Counted from the first letter of the stretch, positions 1 through 7,982 are shown. The stretch: 14,846 bases of DNA from Trueperaceae bacterium (GCA_007128755.1 SKWV01000366.1:1-14846), one strand, 5' to 3'. A program made the numbers and translations. The notes: generated from the sequence alone by a model not told the origin.

Positions 1-69
1 ACGGCGGTGGCGCTCGGCCGCGACGTCGACCAGCCGCGGAACCTCGCGAAGAGCGTGACGGTGGAGTGA
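1..69 (+). CDS. SIS-domain sugar isomerase/aminotransferase-like protein, C-terminal fragment
   Basis: Only the last 22 codons and the TGA stop are inside the window. The tail contains LGRDVDQPRNLAKSVTVE. This matches the usual C-terminal end of SIS-domain proteins of the GlmS/AgaS type, where a D-x-PR-x-L-x-K-(S/V)-V-T stretch follows the last strand of the sugar-phosphate-binding domain. Such proteins act on phosphosugars in the cytoplasm, for example as glucosamine-6-phosphate synthase or deaminase/isomerase. The glutaminase part and most of the SIS domain lie upstream, so the exact reaction cannot be assigned. The gene converges on the alpha-glucoside operon with a 34-nt gap. The family call rests on a short motif and is moderately sure. 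Confidence 0.6.
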   Translation, partial: TAVALGRDVDQPRNLAKSVTVE

Positions 70-101
70 CGCGCCCGGCGCCCCGAGGCGCCCCGGGCGC
101 G
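70..101. terminator. GC-rich hairpin between convergent genes
   Basis: Positions 70-78 (CGCGCCCGG) pair perfectly with 93-101. Inside, CGCC (79-82) pairs with GGCG (87-90) around a CCGA loop, leaving a two-base bulge. The hairpin fills the gap between the convergent stops of the SIS gene and the GH15 gene, so it could end transcription from both sides. There is no U-tract, so it is not a canonical intrinsic terminator. Confidence 0.45.
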
Positions 102-103
102 CG

Positions 104-1195
104 TCAGCGCGCGGCCGCGCCGGTCGGTACCGGTAGCCCCTCGAGCTCGAGGCGCAGCACGATCGTCATGGCGTGCGACCACAGCAGCGGCGTGGCCACC
201 GCGCCCCAGCGCTCCGTCCAGTGGCGCAGGAAGCGCGCGTGGCTCCGCGACGTCGGCACCTGCTCGGGCAGGCTGCCCGCGGCGTCGCGCTGCGCCTCCA
301 CCCAGTCGAGGCACGCGCGGGCGCGCGCGGCGTCGCCGGAGCGCGCGTGGTACCAGCCCAGCCACGCGGTCAGCAGCACCCAGGCGCCGCCGCCGTAGAA
401 CGTGTCGGCGGCGTAGCGCATGAGGCCGCCGTCGACCACCAGCACCCGCTCGATCTCCGCCACCGTCGCCCGCATGAGCGGATCGCGCTCGCTCACGAGA
501 CCGAAGGGGGTGGAGAGCCACAGGAGCGACGCGTCGACCGCGGGGTTGCGGACGTGCTTCACGAAGCGGCCCTCACTCACGCACTCGTCGTGCACGAACC
601 CGGCGATGTCGCGCCCCGTGCGGGCCGCGGCGTCGTCGCCCCGCATCTCCGCCAGCGCCCGCAGGCCGCCGTGCACCGAGGCGAGCGTCGCGGTGTGGAG
701 CTGCGAGCGGAACTCCTCCCAGGCGTCGTAACAGGGCTCGTGCCAGAAGGCGCCCAGGTAGCGTCCCACGAGGTCGGCGGCGCGGCCGAGGTCGCGCCCC
801 AGCGGCGGTGTCCGCGCGAGGCGCACGTGCTCGCCGAGGCTCCAGAGCCAGTGGCCGTAGCCGTCGAGCTGGAAGTTGGGCCAGCCGTCCTGCCGCCAGG
901 AGCCGTCGACGCCGTAGCGGGCCGGCAGGAACCCGAACTCGTCGGGCACGATCCCCGACGCGGCGCCGGCGACGAGGTCCTCGACCTCGCGCTCGAAGGC
1001 GAGCACCGTGCGCGCCACCCAGGCGTGGAAGCGCGCGGCGCTCGCGTGCTCGCCGGCGCGGTCCATGGCGTAGGCGACGAACGAGCCGTCCCGCAGCCAG
1101 GCGTGCGGGTACTGCGAGAAGCTGGGCGAGGCGGGGTAGGCGCCGCTCGCCGCCTGGTGCGCGAGGATGACGCCGACGTCGACGTCGCGGCTCAT
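104..1195 (-). CDS. GH15 glucoamylase-like glycoside hydrolase
   Basis: A 363-residue (alpha/alpha)6-barrel hydrolase expected to cleave alpha-linked glucose from the non-reducing end of imported oligosaccharides. Family landmarks appear in order: YPHAWLRDG (29-37), FQLDGYG (108-114), an AWEEF segment (158-162) that fits the general-acid region, SLPEQV (308-313) that fits the general-base region (E311), and a final ATPLLWSHA (334-342). There is no signal peptide, so it is probably cytoplasmic. It is much shorter than typical bacterial GH15 enzymes (about 600-650 residues), because it has only the catalytic barrel and no N-terminal beta-sandwich. The start was set at the ATG overlapping the upstream permease stop (ATGA, 1192-1195); the longer reading frame runs through the permease gene. 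It is the last gene of the operon. Substrate specificity is not visible. Confidence 0.88.
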   Translation of the reverse strand: MSRDVDVGVILAHQAASGAYPASPSFSQYPHAWLRDGSFVAYAMDRAGEHASAARFHAWVARTVLAFEREVEDLVAGAASGIVPDEFGFLPARYGVDGSWRQDGWPNFQLDGYGHWLWSLGEHVRLARTPPLGRDLGRAADLVGRYLGAFWHEPCYDAWEEFRSQLHTATLASVHGGLRALAEMRGDDAAARTGRDIAGFVHDECVSEGRFVKHVRNPAVDASLLWLSTPFGLVSERDPLMRATVAEIERVLVVDGGLMRYAADTFYGGGAWVLLTAWLGWYHARSGDAARARACLDWVEAQRDAAGSLPEQVPTSRSHARFLRHWTERWGAVATPLLWSHAMTIVLRLELEGLPVPTGAAAR

Positions 1196-2088
1196 CCCTT
1201 CACACCCGATCCGGCGACGCCCTCGATGATCCAGCGTTGGGCGAAGAGGAACACGATGAGCGTCGGGATGGTCGCCAGCACGGTGCCCGCCATGACGATG
1301 TTCCACTGCGTCTGCCCGGGGTAGAGGCCCTGCAGCGTCGAGAGGGCCACCGGCAGCGTCATGAGCATGCGGTTGCTGATGATGAGCAGGGGCCACAGGA
1401 AGCTGTTCCAGGTGCCCATGAACGCCAGCACGCCGAGCGTGGCCAGGGCGGGGCCGGAGATCGGCAGGATGATGCGGAGGAACGTCGTCAGCGTGCCGGC
1501 GCCGTCGATGGTCGCGGCCTCCTCGAGCTCGCGCGGGATCGACAGGAAGAACTGCCGCATGAAGAACGTCCCGAACGCGCTGAAGATGCCCGGCACGATG
1601 AGGCCGACGTAGGAGTTCGTCCAGCCGAGCGTGGTCACGACGATGAACAGCGGCGTGATGATGACCGCGAACGGCACCATCAGGGTCGCGATGTAGAGCA
1701 CGAACAGCGTGTCGCGCCCGCGGAACGTGAGCCGGGCGAAGGCGTACCCCGACATCGAGCAGACCACCAGCTGGCCGAGCACGGTGGCGAGCGCGACGAA
1801 GACCGAGTTCACGAACACGCGGAAGAACGGGAAGCGGCTCACCACCTGCCGGTAGGCCTCGAGCGTGGGCTCGGCGGGGATGAGCTCGGGCGGCAGCACC
1901 AGCATGGCGCCGCGCGCCTTGAGCGAGGTGGAGACGGCCCAGGCGAACGGGCCGATCATGCCGATCCCGCCGATGAGGATCAGCGTGACGACGAGCATCG
2001 TGCGCCAGTTCAGGCGCAGGCGGCGCCAGGCGGGGCGAGCGGCGCGATGGGGCGCGGCGCCGCTCGCGGGGCTCAGCGCGCCCTTCAC
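1192..2088 (-). CDS. Carbohydrate ABC transporter permease, MalG type
   Basis: A 298-residue inner-membrane subunit of a family 1 carbohydrate importer. It has about six hydrophobic helices, the first at roughly residues 31-53. The cytoplasmic EAA loop that contacts the ATPase is at 190-210: EAATIDGAG followed by RIILP, a near-consensus EAA---G---------I-LP. The start is the GTG at 2088, which overlaps the stop of the upstream permease as GTGA, so the two subunits are translationally coupled. An upstream extension of the frame would only lie inside the other permease gene. It should form a heterodimer with the MalF-type subunit. Transport of an alpha-glucoside is inferred from the two hydrolase genes flanking the permease pair. 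Confidence 0.93.
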   Translation of the reverse strand: MKGALSPASGAAPHRAARPAWRRLRLNWRTMLVVTLILIGGIGMIGPFAWAVSTSLKARGAMLVLPPELIPAEPTLEAYRQVVSRFPFFRVFVNSVFVALATVLGQLVVCSMSGYAFARLTFRGRDTLFVLYIATLMVPFAVIITPLFIVVTTLGWTNSYVGLIVPGIFSAFGTFFMRQFFLSIPRELEEAATIDGAGTLTTFLRIILPISGPALATLGVLAFMGTWNSFLWPLLIISNRMLMTLPVALSTLQGLYPGQTQWNIVMAGTVLATIPTLIVFLFAQRWIIEGVAGSGVKG

Positions 2089-2954
2089 GACCGCCACCGC
2101 TTGAGGGCGTAGAACGTGAGGCTGGTGGCGAAGATGAGGGCGAACAGCACCCACGACATCGCCGAGGCGTAGCCCATCCGGCTGTAGGAGAAGGCGTTGC
2201 GGACGATGCGCTCGACCAGCACCATCGTGGCGCCGGCGGGTCCGCCCTCGGTCATCACGTAGACCTGGTCGAACACCTGGAACGAGTTGATGAGGCTGAT
2301 GGAGAGCGCGAACACGAGGGCGGGCGCGAGCAGCGGGATGGTGATGAAGCGCAGCCGCTGCACGAAGTTGGCGCCGTCGATGCTCGAGGCCTCGTAGTAC
2401 TCGCGCGGGATGCCCTGGAGCCCCGCGAGCAGGATGACCATCACGAAGCCGGTGTCCTTCCAGACGCTGGTGAGGATGACCGCCGGCATCGCCCAGTTGG
2501 GGTCGAAGAGCCACGCCGGGCCGCTGATGCCGATCGCGCCGAGCAGGTTGTTGACGAGGCCGTAGACGGGGTTGAAGAGCCAGCGCCAGATGAGCGCGAC
2601 CGCGACCCACGAGGTCACCACCGGCAGGAAGTACATCGCCCGGAAGATCTGCATGCCGGGGATGCGGGTGTTGAGCAGCACCGCGACCAGCAGGCCGCTG
2701 GTGATGACCAGCGGGATGTAGCCGACGAGGAACGTCAGCGTGTTGCGGAGCGTGCGCCAGAACTCCGCGTCCGTCATCATGGCCGCGTAGTTGCTGGCGC
2801 CGACGAGGCGCGGCGGTCGCAGCAGGTCCCAGTTCGTGAACGAGAGCCCGAACGACGCGACGATCGGGCCGACGGTGAACACGAGCATGCCGATCAGGCT
2901 GGGGCCCAAGAAGAGCGCCAGGATCGCGTAGCGTCGCCAGCCGCGCTCGTACAT
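2085..2954 (-). CDS. Carbohydrate ABC transporter permease, MalF/UgpA type
   Basis: A 289-residue membrane permease of the sugar importer with about six transmembrane helices, the first at residues 9-32. The EAA loop is at 188-208 (EASSIDGAN followed by ITIPLL), and the late FDQVYVMTEGGP segment (228-239) is typical of this subunit. It lacks the long periplasmic loop of E. coli MalF and so resembles the shorter UgpA/LacF-type subunits. The ATG is preceded by GGAG with a 7-nt spacer. That Shine-Dalgarno lies next to the GH31 stop codon, 10 nt upstream of the start. The 3' end overlaps the MalG-type gene by 4 nt. It pairs with that subunit and takes sugar from the binding protein encoded further upstream. 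Confidence 0.93.
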   Translation of the reverse strand: MYERGWRRYAILALFLGPSLIGMLVFTVGPIVASFGLSFTNWDLLRPPRLVGASNYAAMMTDAEFWRTLRNTLTFLVGYIPLVITSGLLVAVLLNTRIPGMQIFRAMYFLPVVTSWVAVALIWRWLFNPVYGLVNNLLGAIGISGPAWLFDPNWAMPAVILTSVWKDTGFVMVILLAGLQGIPREYYEASSIDGANFVQRLRFITIPLLAPALVFALSISLINSFQVFDQVYVMTEGGPAGATMVLVERIVRNAFSYSRMGYASAMSWVLFALIFATSLTFYALKRWRS

Positions 2955-2964
2955 GAGGCGTCTC

Positions 2965-5337
2965 CTATCCTGCGGCGGCGGCGAGGAGCCGCTCGCGCCG
3001 CGGGCTCTCGGCGCGCACGAACGCGGGGATGCGCTCGAGCGGCGCGGGCACCGTGACGATGCGCGATCCCGTGAACGCCGCGCCCGACCACAGGTCGATC
3101 CACTCGCCCGGAGGCAGGCGGACGGCGCGCGTGAGGGCGCCCTTCTCCATCACCGGCGCGACGAGCAGGTCGCGGCCGAAGAGGTAGGCGAACGGGTCGT
3201 GGGCGAGGAAGTCGTGCGCCTCGGGGTACGCGAGCGCCGGGTAGCGCATGAGCGGGACACCCTGGGCGGCGAGGGCGCGGGCGTCGTCCCAGACCAGGTC
3301 CTGGAGGCGCATACGCAGCTGCGCGTAGCGCCGGTAGGTGGGCAGCACGCGCTCGTCGCCGTGCCGTTCGGCGACGTTCCAGGGCGTGCGGTCGCGGCAC
3401 TCGCTGGCGCCGTGTCCCTCGGAGTGGTACTGCATGATCGGGCAGAAGGTGGCCATGGCGGTCGAGCGGAGGTAGAGCTCCGGGCTCGGGATCTCGCCGC
3501 TGAAGCCGCCCAAGTCCCACGACCACATGCTGACGCCGCTCACCCCGGCGGAGAGCCCGGCCCGCACCGAGGCGCGGTAGGCGCTCCAGGTGCTGTCCTC
3601 GTCCCCCGCCCAGTGGGCCGGGAAGCGCTGGGCGCCGGTGTAGCCCGCGCGCGAGAAGATGACGCCGTCGCCGCCGGTGACCTCCTGCACGAACGCGTGG
3701 TAGGCCTCGGTGTAGAGCAGCGCGTAGGTGTTCACGAGCGAGAGCCCGCGGCGGCTGTCGTGCGACCGCAGCGAACGGCCCCAGAGGTGCTCGCCGCCGT
3801 CGGTCTTCATGCCGTCGATGCCCAGGTCGTCGAACAGGTAGCGGCGCTTGGCGAACCACCAGGCGAGGGCCTCGGGGTTGGTGACGTCGAGCACGAGCGC
3901 GCCGGGGAACCACCAGCCCACGTTGCGGTAGGGGGTGCCGTCGGCCTCCAGGATGGCGTAGCCGCGCTCGAGCATGATCGCCTCGTCGGCGTCGTGCTGG
4001 GGGTGGGGCTCGTCGAGCGGCTTGTGGACGGGGATCTGCCAGAGCAGCACGCGGACGCCGGCCTCGTGGCACGCCTCGACGAAGGCGCGCGGGTCGGGCC
4101 AGCGTCCGCCGAAGCGGAAGTCGTCGGCGCCGTGCACGGCGTCGCCCGCCTTGGGCTCGTACGCGGCGTCGTTGAACACGTAGAAGGTCGACTCGTCGCT
4201 CCACGCCTCGAGCACGATCACGGTGGCGGGGACGTCCTCGGCGACGGTGCGGCTCACGGCGCGCGTGGCGGAGGCCTGATCGTTCCAGGTGTTGGCCGAC
4301 ATCCAGGGCCCGAAGGCCCAGCGCGGCGGCACGGCGATCTCGCCGGTGAGGCGCGTGAAGGCGGCGGTGACGTCGTAGGGCTGCTCGCCGACGATCACGT
4401 GCAGCGGCACGCTCATGTGGGGCGCGCCCAACTGCTGCGCGGTGAGGGTGCAGCGATCGGAGGCGAGGTCGAAGTGGCTGGGCTCCTCGACCGCGAGCCA
4501 TAGGCCGTAGGCGTCGTTCGAGACGAGGAACGGGACGGGCAGGTAGGTGCGGTCGCCCTGCTCCTTGTACTCCTCGTAGACGCGGACGTCCCAGGTGCGG
4601 CCGCGGCGGTTGGCCTCGCCGAAGCGCTCGCCGAGGCCGTAGAGCCACTCCCCGGGCCGGACGGTGAACTCCGCCTCGAGCGTGTCGACGTGGCCCGCCG
4701 CGCAGACCTTCCAGCGGTGGCGGAGCGAGCCGCGGAAGCCGGCGTGGGCGCCCGGCAGGCGAACGTGCACCTCGAGCGTCTCCGTGTCGATCGTGACGTG
4801 CGTGCCGGGGGCGCTCAGCGTGAGGCGCGAGCCGTCGCGCTGCAGTTCGCAGGGGAGGCCCTCGGGCGGCGCGTCGCCGCCGGGTCCGGTGGCGAGGTCG
4901 ATGCGGCAGACGCCGGCGAGCGGGAAGGTGAAGACGGCGCGCGCATCCACGCCCTGCGCGTCCAGGGTGAGGGCGAGGTGCGCGGGCGCGCTCGCCACGT
5001 CGGTGACGCGCCCGGCCTCGTGCCAGGCGCCGATCTCGAACGGGAAGGGGGAGGCCGTGGCCTCCACCCCCCCGTTCCCCTGCGCGTGCAGCGTGTAGCT
5101 GTAGCTCCCGGCGCCCAGCTCGCCGAGTTCGGCGAGCCACAGACCCTGCCCGAGGGAGGCGGCGCTCACGCGCCGCGAGCCGCTGGGCTCGTCGAGGTCC
5201 AGCCAGGCCTCGCGGGCATCGCTCTCCGTCGCGAAGCCGACGCTCACGTGGTCCCCGGGCGCCGGGTCGCGGGGGAAGCGCTCCGTGGCGGCCCGCTTGT
5301 AGGGGTCGTCGATGCCGTAGGGCTCGTGGACGATCAT
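2965..5337 (-). CDS. GH31 glycoside hydrolase (alpha-glucosidase/alpha-xylosidase-like)
   Basis: A 790-residue retaining glycosidase. An N-terminal accessory beta domain (about 25-110) precedes a beta-sandwich with the YGLGERFGE motif (233-241), then a TIM barrel from about 335. The predicted nucleophile is D513 in GIDGMKTDGGEH. The predicted acid/base is D579 in HWAGDEDSTW, preceded by the family's SRAG segment (562-565). C-terminal beta domains follow from about 690, including FGRDLLVAPV (720-729) and PPGEWIDLWSG (742-752). There is no signal peptide, so it probably works in the cytoplasm on imported oligosaccharide. The ATG has AGAGGA with a 7-nt spacer. GH31 includes alpha-glucosidases, alpha-xylosidases and other activities. 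The GH15 partner and sugar importer favour an alpha-glucoside substrate, but the sequence alone does not prove it. Confidence 0.92.
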   Translation of the reverse strand: MIVHEPYGIDDPYKRAATERFPRDPAPGDHVSVGFATESDAREAWLDLDEPSGSRRVSAASLGQGLWLAELGELGAGSYSYTLHAQGNGGVEATASPFPFEIGAWHEAGRVTDVASAPAHLALTLDAQGVDARAVFTFPLAGVCRIDLATGPGGDAPPEGLPCELQRDGSRLTLSAPGTHVTIDTETLEVHVRLPGAHAGFRGSLRHRWKVCAAGHVDTLEAEFTVRPGEWLYGLGERFGEANRRGRTWDVRVYEEYKEQGDRTYLPVPFLVSNDAYGLWLAVEEPSHFDLASDRCTLTAQQLGAPHMSVPLHVIVGEQPYDVTAAFTRLTGEIAVPPRWAFGPWMSANTWNDQASATRAVSRTVAEDVPATVIVLEAWSDESTFYVFNDAAYEPKAGDAVHGADDFRFGGRWPDPRAFVEACHEAGVRVLLWQIPVHKPLDEPHPQHDADEAIMLERGYAILEADGTPYRNVGWWFPGALVLDVTNPEALAWWFAKRRYLFDDLGIDGMKTDGGEHLWGRSLRSHDSRRGLSLVNTYALLYTEAYHAFVQEVTGGDGVIFSRAGYTGAQRFPAHWAGDEDSTWSAYRASVRAGLSAGVSGVSMWSWDLGGFSGEIPSPELYLRSTAMATFCPIMQYHSEGHGASECRDRTPWNVAERHGDERVLPTYRRYAQLRMRLQDLVWDDARALAAQGVPLMRYPALAYPEAHDFLAHDPFAYLFGRDLLVAPVMEKGALTRAVRLPPGEWIDLWSGAAFTGSRIVTVPAPLERIPAFVRAESPRRERLLAAAAG

Positions 5338-5395
5338 CCGGCGTTCCTCTCGTCTCCGGGACGGTGGGGGCGTGGCGGGGCGGCGGGGCCGGCGG

Positions 5396-6661
5396 TCACT
5401 GGGCGACGAGCGCCTCGACCCGCCGCTGGGCGTCCATGAGGGCCTGCTCGACGCTCTTGAGGCCCAACCGGGCGGCCTCGAGCTCCTGGTTGATGATGTC
5501 CTCGAGCTGGGGCTGGTTGTCGACGACGGGCGGCGTGACGGCGTAGCGCAGCGACTCGAACACGGCCTGCCGGTTCGCGGGGACGGGGCGGTCGAGGTAC
5601 GGCTGGAGGGCGTCGGCGTTGTCGAGCGACAGCGCCGAGAGCTCCCAGGAGCGCTCGATGCGGGTCTCGACCGTGAACGGGTGGGCGGCGAGGAACTCGA
5701 CCCAGCGCCAGGCGGCGTCGGCGACGCTCGTGGTGTTCGCCACGACGGCGGCGTTCGAGAAGAAGTGCGTCGCCTTGTTGGCGCCGCCCGGCTCGACGGC
5801 GACGTCCCACGCGAAGTCGGCGTTGGTGATGAAGTGGTCGAACATCCAGATGCCGGTGACGATCATGCCGAGCTGGCCGTTCACGAAGAGGTCGATGTCG
5901 CCCACGCCGCTCATCTCGGCGTCGGACGGCATCACGCCGTGGACCTGGATCTTGTCGACGAGGTAGTGCAGCGCCTCGCGGTTCTCGGGGGTGTCGATCT
6001 GCACGGTGGGCGCGACGGCGAGGCCGCCTCCGGCCTGGGCGGCGGTCTTGTAGAACTCCCAGAACTGGACCGGCTGCGCGATGCCCCAGACGCGGTTGGG
6101 GGCGTCGGTGATGGCGTCGGCGGCCGCGATGACGTCGTCCCAGGTCCAGGTGTCGTCGGGGTAGGCGACGCCGGCGTCGTCGAAGAGCTCCTGGTTGTAG
6201 ACGAGCAGCACGGTGGAGAAGGTGATGGGGAGGCCGTACTGGACGCCGTCACGGGCGAAGGCCTCGAGCGCGGCCGGGTAGAAGGTGGTGTCGTCGACGG
6301 CGCTGCTCGCGGCCATGTGGTCGTCGAGCGGCAGGAGCGTCCCGCGCGACGCGAAGGTGACGAAGTTCTCGTAGTTGAGCTCGAAGACGTCGGGCGGGTT
6401 GCCGGCCGCGAAGTCGGTCTGCAGCTTGGTGAAGTAGGAGCCGAAGTCGGCGGTGTTGTACGAGATGCTCACGTCGGGGTTCTCGCTCTCGAAGACCTCG
6501 ATGAGCGCCTCGAGCGCGTCGAGTTGCTCGGAGCCGGTCGTGAACGAGAGGTAGTTGACGGTCGTCTGGGCGGTGGCGATCCCGACGAGCAGCGCGAGCG
6601 CGACGGCGAGCGTGCGCAGGGCGGGCGAGGTGGGTCCGGACGAGCGCGGGCGGTGATGCAT
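5396..6661 (-). CDS. Extracellular sugar-binding protein, family 1 (ABC importer)
   Basis: A 421-residue periplasmic solute-binding protein that delivers substrate to the MalF/MalG-type permeases. An N-terminal signal peptide has its hydrophobic core at about 15-30 and an ATA|Q cleavage site near residue 31. The mature protein opens with the VNYLSF strand, then GNPPDVFELN (87-96), which is typical of MalE-like domain I. The WTWDDVIAAADAIT segment and a GQLGMIVTGIWMFD stretch are also family hallmarks. There is no lipobox cysteine, so it appears to be a soluble exported protein rather than a lipoprotein. The start is set by a perfect AGGAGG five nt upstream. A 58-nt C-rich leader separates it from GH31. 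Ligand identity is not visible; context suggests an alpha-gluco-oligosaccharide. Confidence 0.93.
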   Translation of the reverse strand: MHHRPRSSGPTSPALRTLAVALALLVGIATAQTTVNYLSFTTGSEQLDALEALIEVFESENPDVSISYNTADFGSYFTKLQTDFAAGNPPDVFELNYENFVTFASRGTLLPLDDHMAASSAVDDTTFYPAALEAFARDGVQYGLPITFSTVLLVYNQELFDDAGVAYPDDTWTWDDVIAAADAITDAPNRVWGIAQPVQFWEFYKTAAQAGGGLAVAPTVQIDTPENREALHYLVDKIQVHGVMPSDAEMSGVGDIDLFVNGQLGMIVTGIWMFDHFITNADFAWDVAVEPGGANKATHFFSNAAVVANTTSVADAAWRWVEFLAAHPFTVETRIERSWELSALSLDNADALQPYLDRPVPANRQAVFESLRYAVTPPVVDNQPQLEDIINQELEAARLGLKSVEQALMDAQRRVEALVAQ

Positions 6662-6666
6662 GGCAT

Positions 6667-6672
6667 CCTCCT
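6667..6672 (-). promoter_or_regulatory. Strong Shine-Dalgarno of the binding-protein gene
   Basis: On the minus strand this reads AGGAGG, five nt before the ATG at 6661. It is the best ribosome binding site in the operon. That fits the need for excess binding protein over permease. It also fixes the start of the gene only 24 nt after the ROK stop. Confidence 0.75.
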
Positions 6673-6685
6673 GGGGGTTCGGGTG

Positions 6686-7972
6686 CTAGGAACGGGACGG
6701 TCGGGCGACGGTCGCGAGCGGCCCTCCTTCCACGCGCTGCCCCGGGTCGTCTGCCGCACCGGGGTGGACCGACGCCGCGGTGAGGGGGATGGCGGCCTCC
6801 TGGAGGAACCGCGCCGCGGCGAGTCCCGCCGCGCCGCGCGCCCAGGCGTCGTCGCCCCACGCGTCCACCACCACGTCGACGTGGTCGCCGAGGTCGCCGA
6901 ACGCGTGCTCGGCCAGGGCGCGCCGGAGCGGGGGCAGCAGGTAGGGGGCGTTGCGCATGCCCTCGCCGCCGAGCACGATGCGCGAGGGGGCGAAGATGTT
7001 GACGAGGTTGGCGAGCGCGACGCCGAGCACCGCGCCGGCGTCGGCGAGCACGAGCAGCACGCCGGGGTCGCCGGCGGCCGCGAGCCTCGTGAGGTCGTCG
7101 CTCCGCGCGTCGCGGCCGAGGTGGGGCGAGGCGCTCCGCGCCTGCTCGAGGAGGGCCTCGTCGCACAGGAGGGCCTCGAGCGTGGTCGGCTCCTGGGGCA
7201 TGATCGCCGGCCGCACGGGCGTGACGACCGTGTGGCCGAGCTCGCCGGCGCCGCCGGTCGGCCCGCGGTAGACGGCGCCCTCGATCACGATGCCGAGGCC
7301 GACGCCGCGGCCGAGCGTGACGACCAGGAACGCGTGGTGCTCGCGGCCGTGGCCGAACCAGGCCTGCGCGGCCGCGAGCGCGTTCACGTCGTTCTCGACG
7401 AGCACCGGGAGGCCGATGCGTTCGAACAGGGCGGCGGCGAAGGGGACGTCGTACCAGCCCAGCAGCGGTGAGTGGCGCACCGTCCCGGACTGGTGCTCGA
7501 CGATCCCGGGGACGTTGACGCCGACGCCGATCACCCTTCGGACGACGTCCTTGGCGTCGGCGTGCAATGCCGCCATCGCGTGCGCGACCGTGGCGGTGAC
7601 GCTCTGGGTCGTGAGGTCGGGGAGGGGATCGGTGCGCGTCGCGACCGGCTCGGCGCCTAGGTTGGTGAGCGCCGTGATGACGGCGTGGGCGGTGACCTTG
7701 ACGCCGAACACGTGGGCGTGGTCGTAGTCGATCTCGAGGAGGATGGGCTTGCGGCCCACGGAGGTGGTGGTGCCGAGCTCGCCCTCGACGACCAGGCCCT
7801 CCGCGACGAAGGGGGCGGTGATGGCCGTGATGGCCGAGGGGCTCAGGTGGAGGAGCGTGGCGAGGTCGCTGCGGGAGATCCGTCCGTGCCGGTGGATGGC
7901 GTCGATGACGGCCCGCTGGTTCACGGAGCGGATGTGGTCGCGTCCGAGGGCGTTCGATGATCCGCGTGGCAT
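6686..7972 (-). CDS. ROK-family (NagC/XylR/Mlc-like) transcriptional regulator
   Basis: A 428-residue sugar-responsive repressor-type protein. A winged helix-turn-helix covers about residues 17-63 (NQRAVIDAIHRHG, then SRSDLATLLHLSPSAIT). The ROK sugar-kinase-like fold follows: GVGVNVPG (149-156), ENDVNALA (193-200), TLGRGVGLG (219-227) and GAGELGH (241-247). The ROK zinc motif that normally follows, CxCGxxGC, is absent; only a lone C270 is present. I chose the ATG at 7972 because GGGAG sits five nt upstream. An in-frame ATG at 7984 would add four residues but has no Shine-Dalgarno. It is the first gene of the operon, directly downstream of a promoter and a perfect palindrome, so autoregulation is likely. 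The effector is probably a sugar from the imported substrate (inference). Confidence 0.92.
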   Translation of the reverse strand: MPRGSSNALGRDHIRSVNQRAVIDAIHRHGRISRSDLATLLHLSPSAITAITAPFVAEGLVVEGELGTTTSVGRKPILLEIDYDHAHVFGVKVTAHAVITALTNLGAEPVATRTDPLPDLTTQSVTATVAHAMAALHADAKDVVRRVIGVGVNVPGIVEHQSGTVRHSPLLGWYDVPFAAALFERIGLPVLVENDVNALAAAQAWFGHGREHHAFLVVTLGRGVGLGIVIEGAVYRGPTGGAGELGHTVVTPVRPAIMPQEPTTLEALLCDEALLEQARSASPHLGRDARSDDLTRLAAAGDPGVLLVLADAGAVLGVALANLVNIFAPSRIVLGGEGMRNAPYLLPPLRRALAEHAFGDLGDHVDVVVDAWGDDAWARGAAGLAAARFLQEAAIPLTAASVHPGAADDPGQRVEGGPLATVARPSRS

Positions 7973-7977
7973 GCCGA

Positions 7978-7982
7978 CTCCC
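7978..7982 (-). promoter_or_regulatory. Shine-Dalgarno deciding the ROK start
   Basis: On the minus strand this reads GGGAG, followed by a 5-nt spacer (TCGGC) and the ATG at 7972. It would lie inside the gene if the upstream ATG at 7984 were used, so it supports the shorter protein. Confidence 0.6.

Noticed and set aside
2894..5140. 748-residue Arg/Pro-rich frame on the minus strand inside the GH31 gene
   Set aside because: It is an alternative frame of the same strand as GH31, with composition typical of a shifted GC-rich frame and no domain.
5372..7471. 699-residue open frame on the plus strand opposite the binding-protein and ROK genes
   Set aside because: It is a Gly/Val/Glu/Arg-rich shadow frame with no domain motif, running antisense to two well supported genes. 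Such frames are expected at this GC content.
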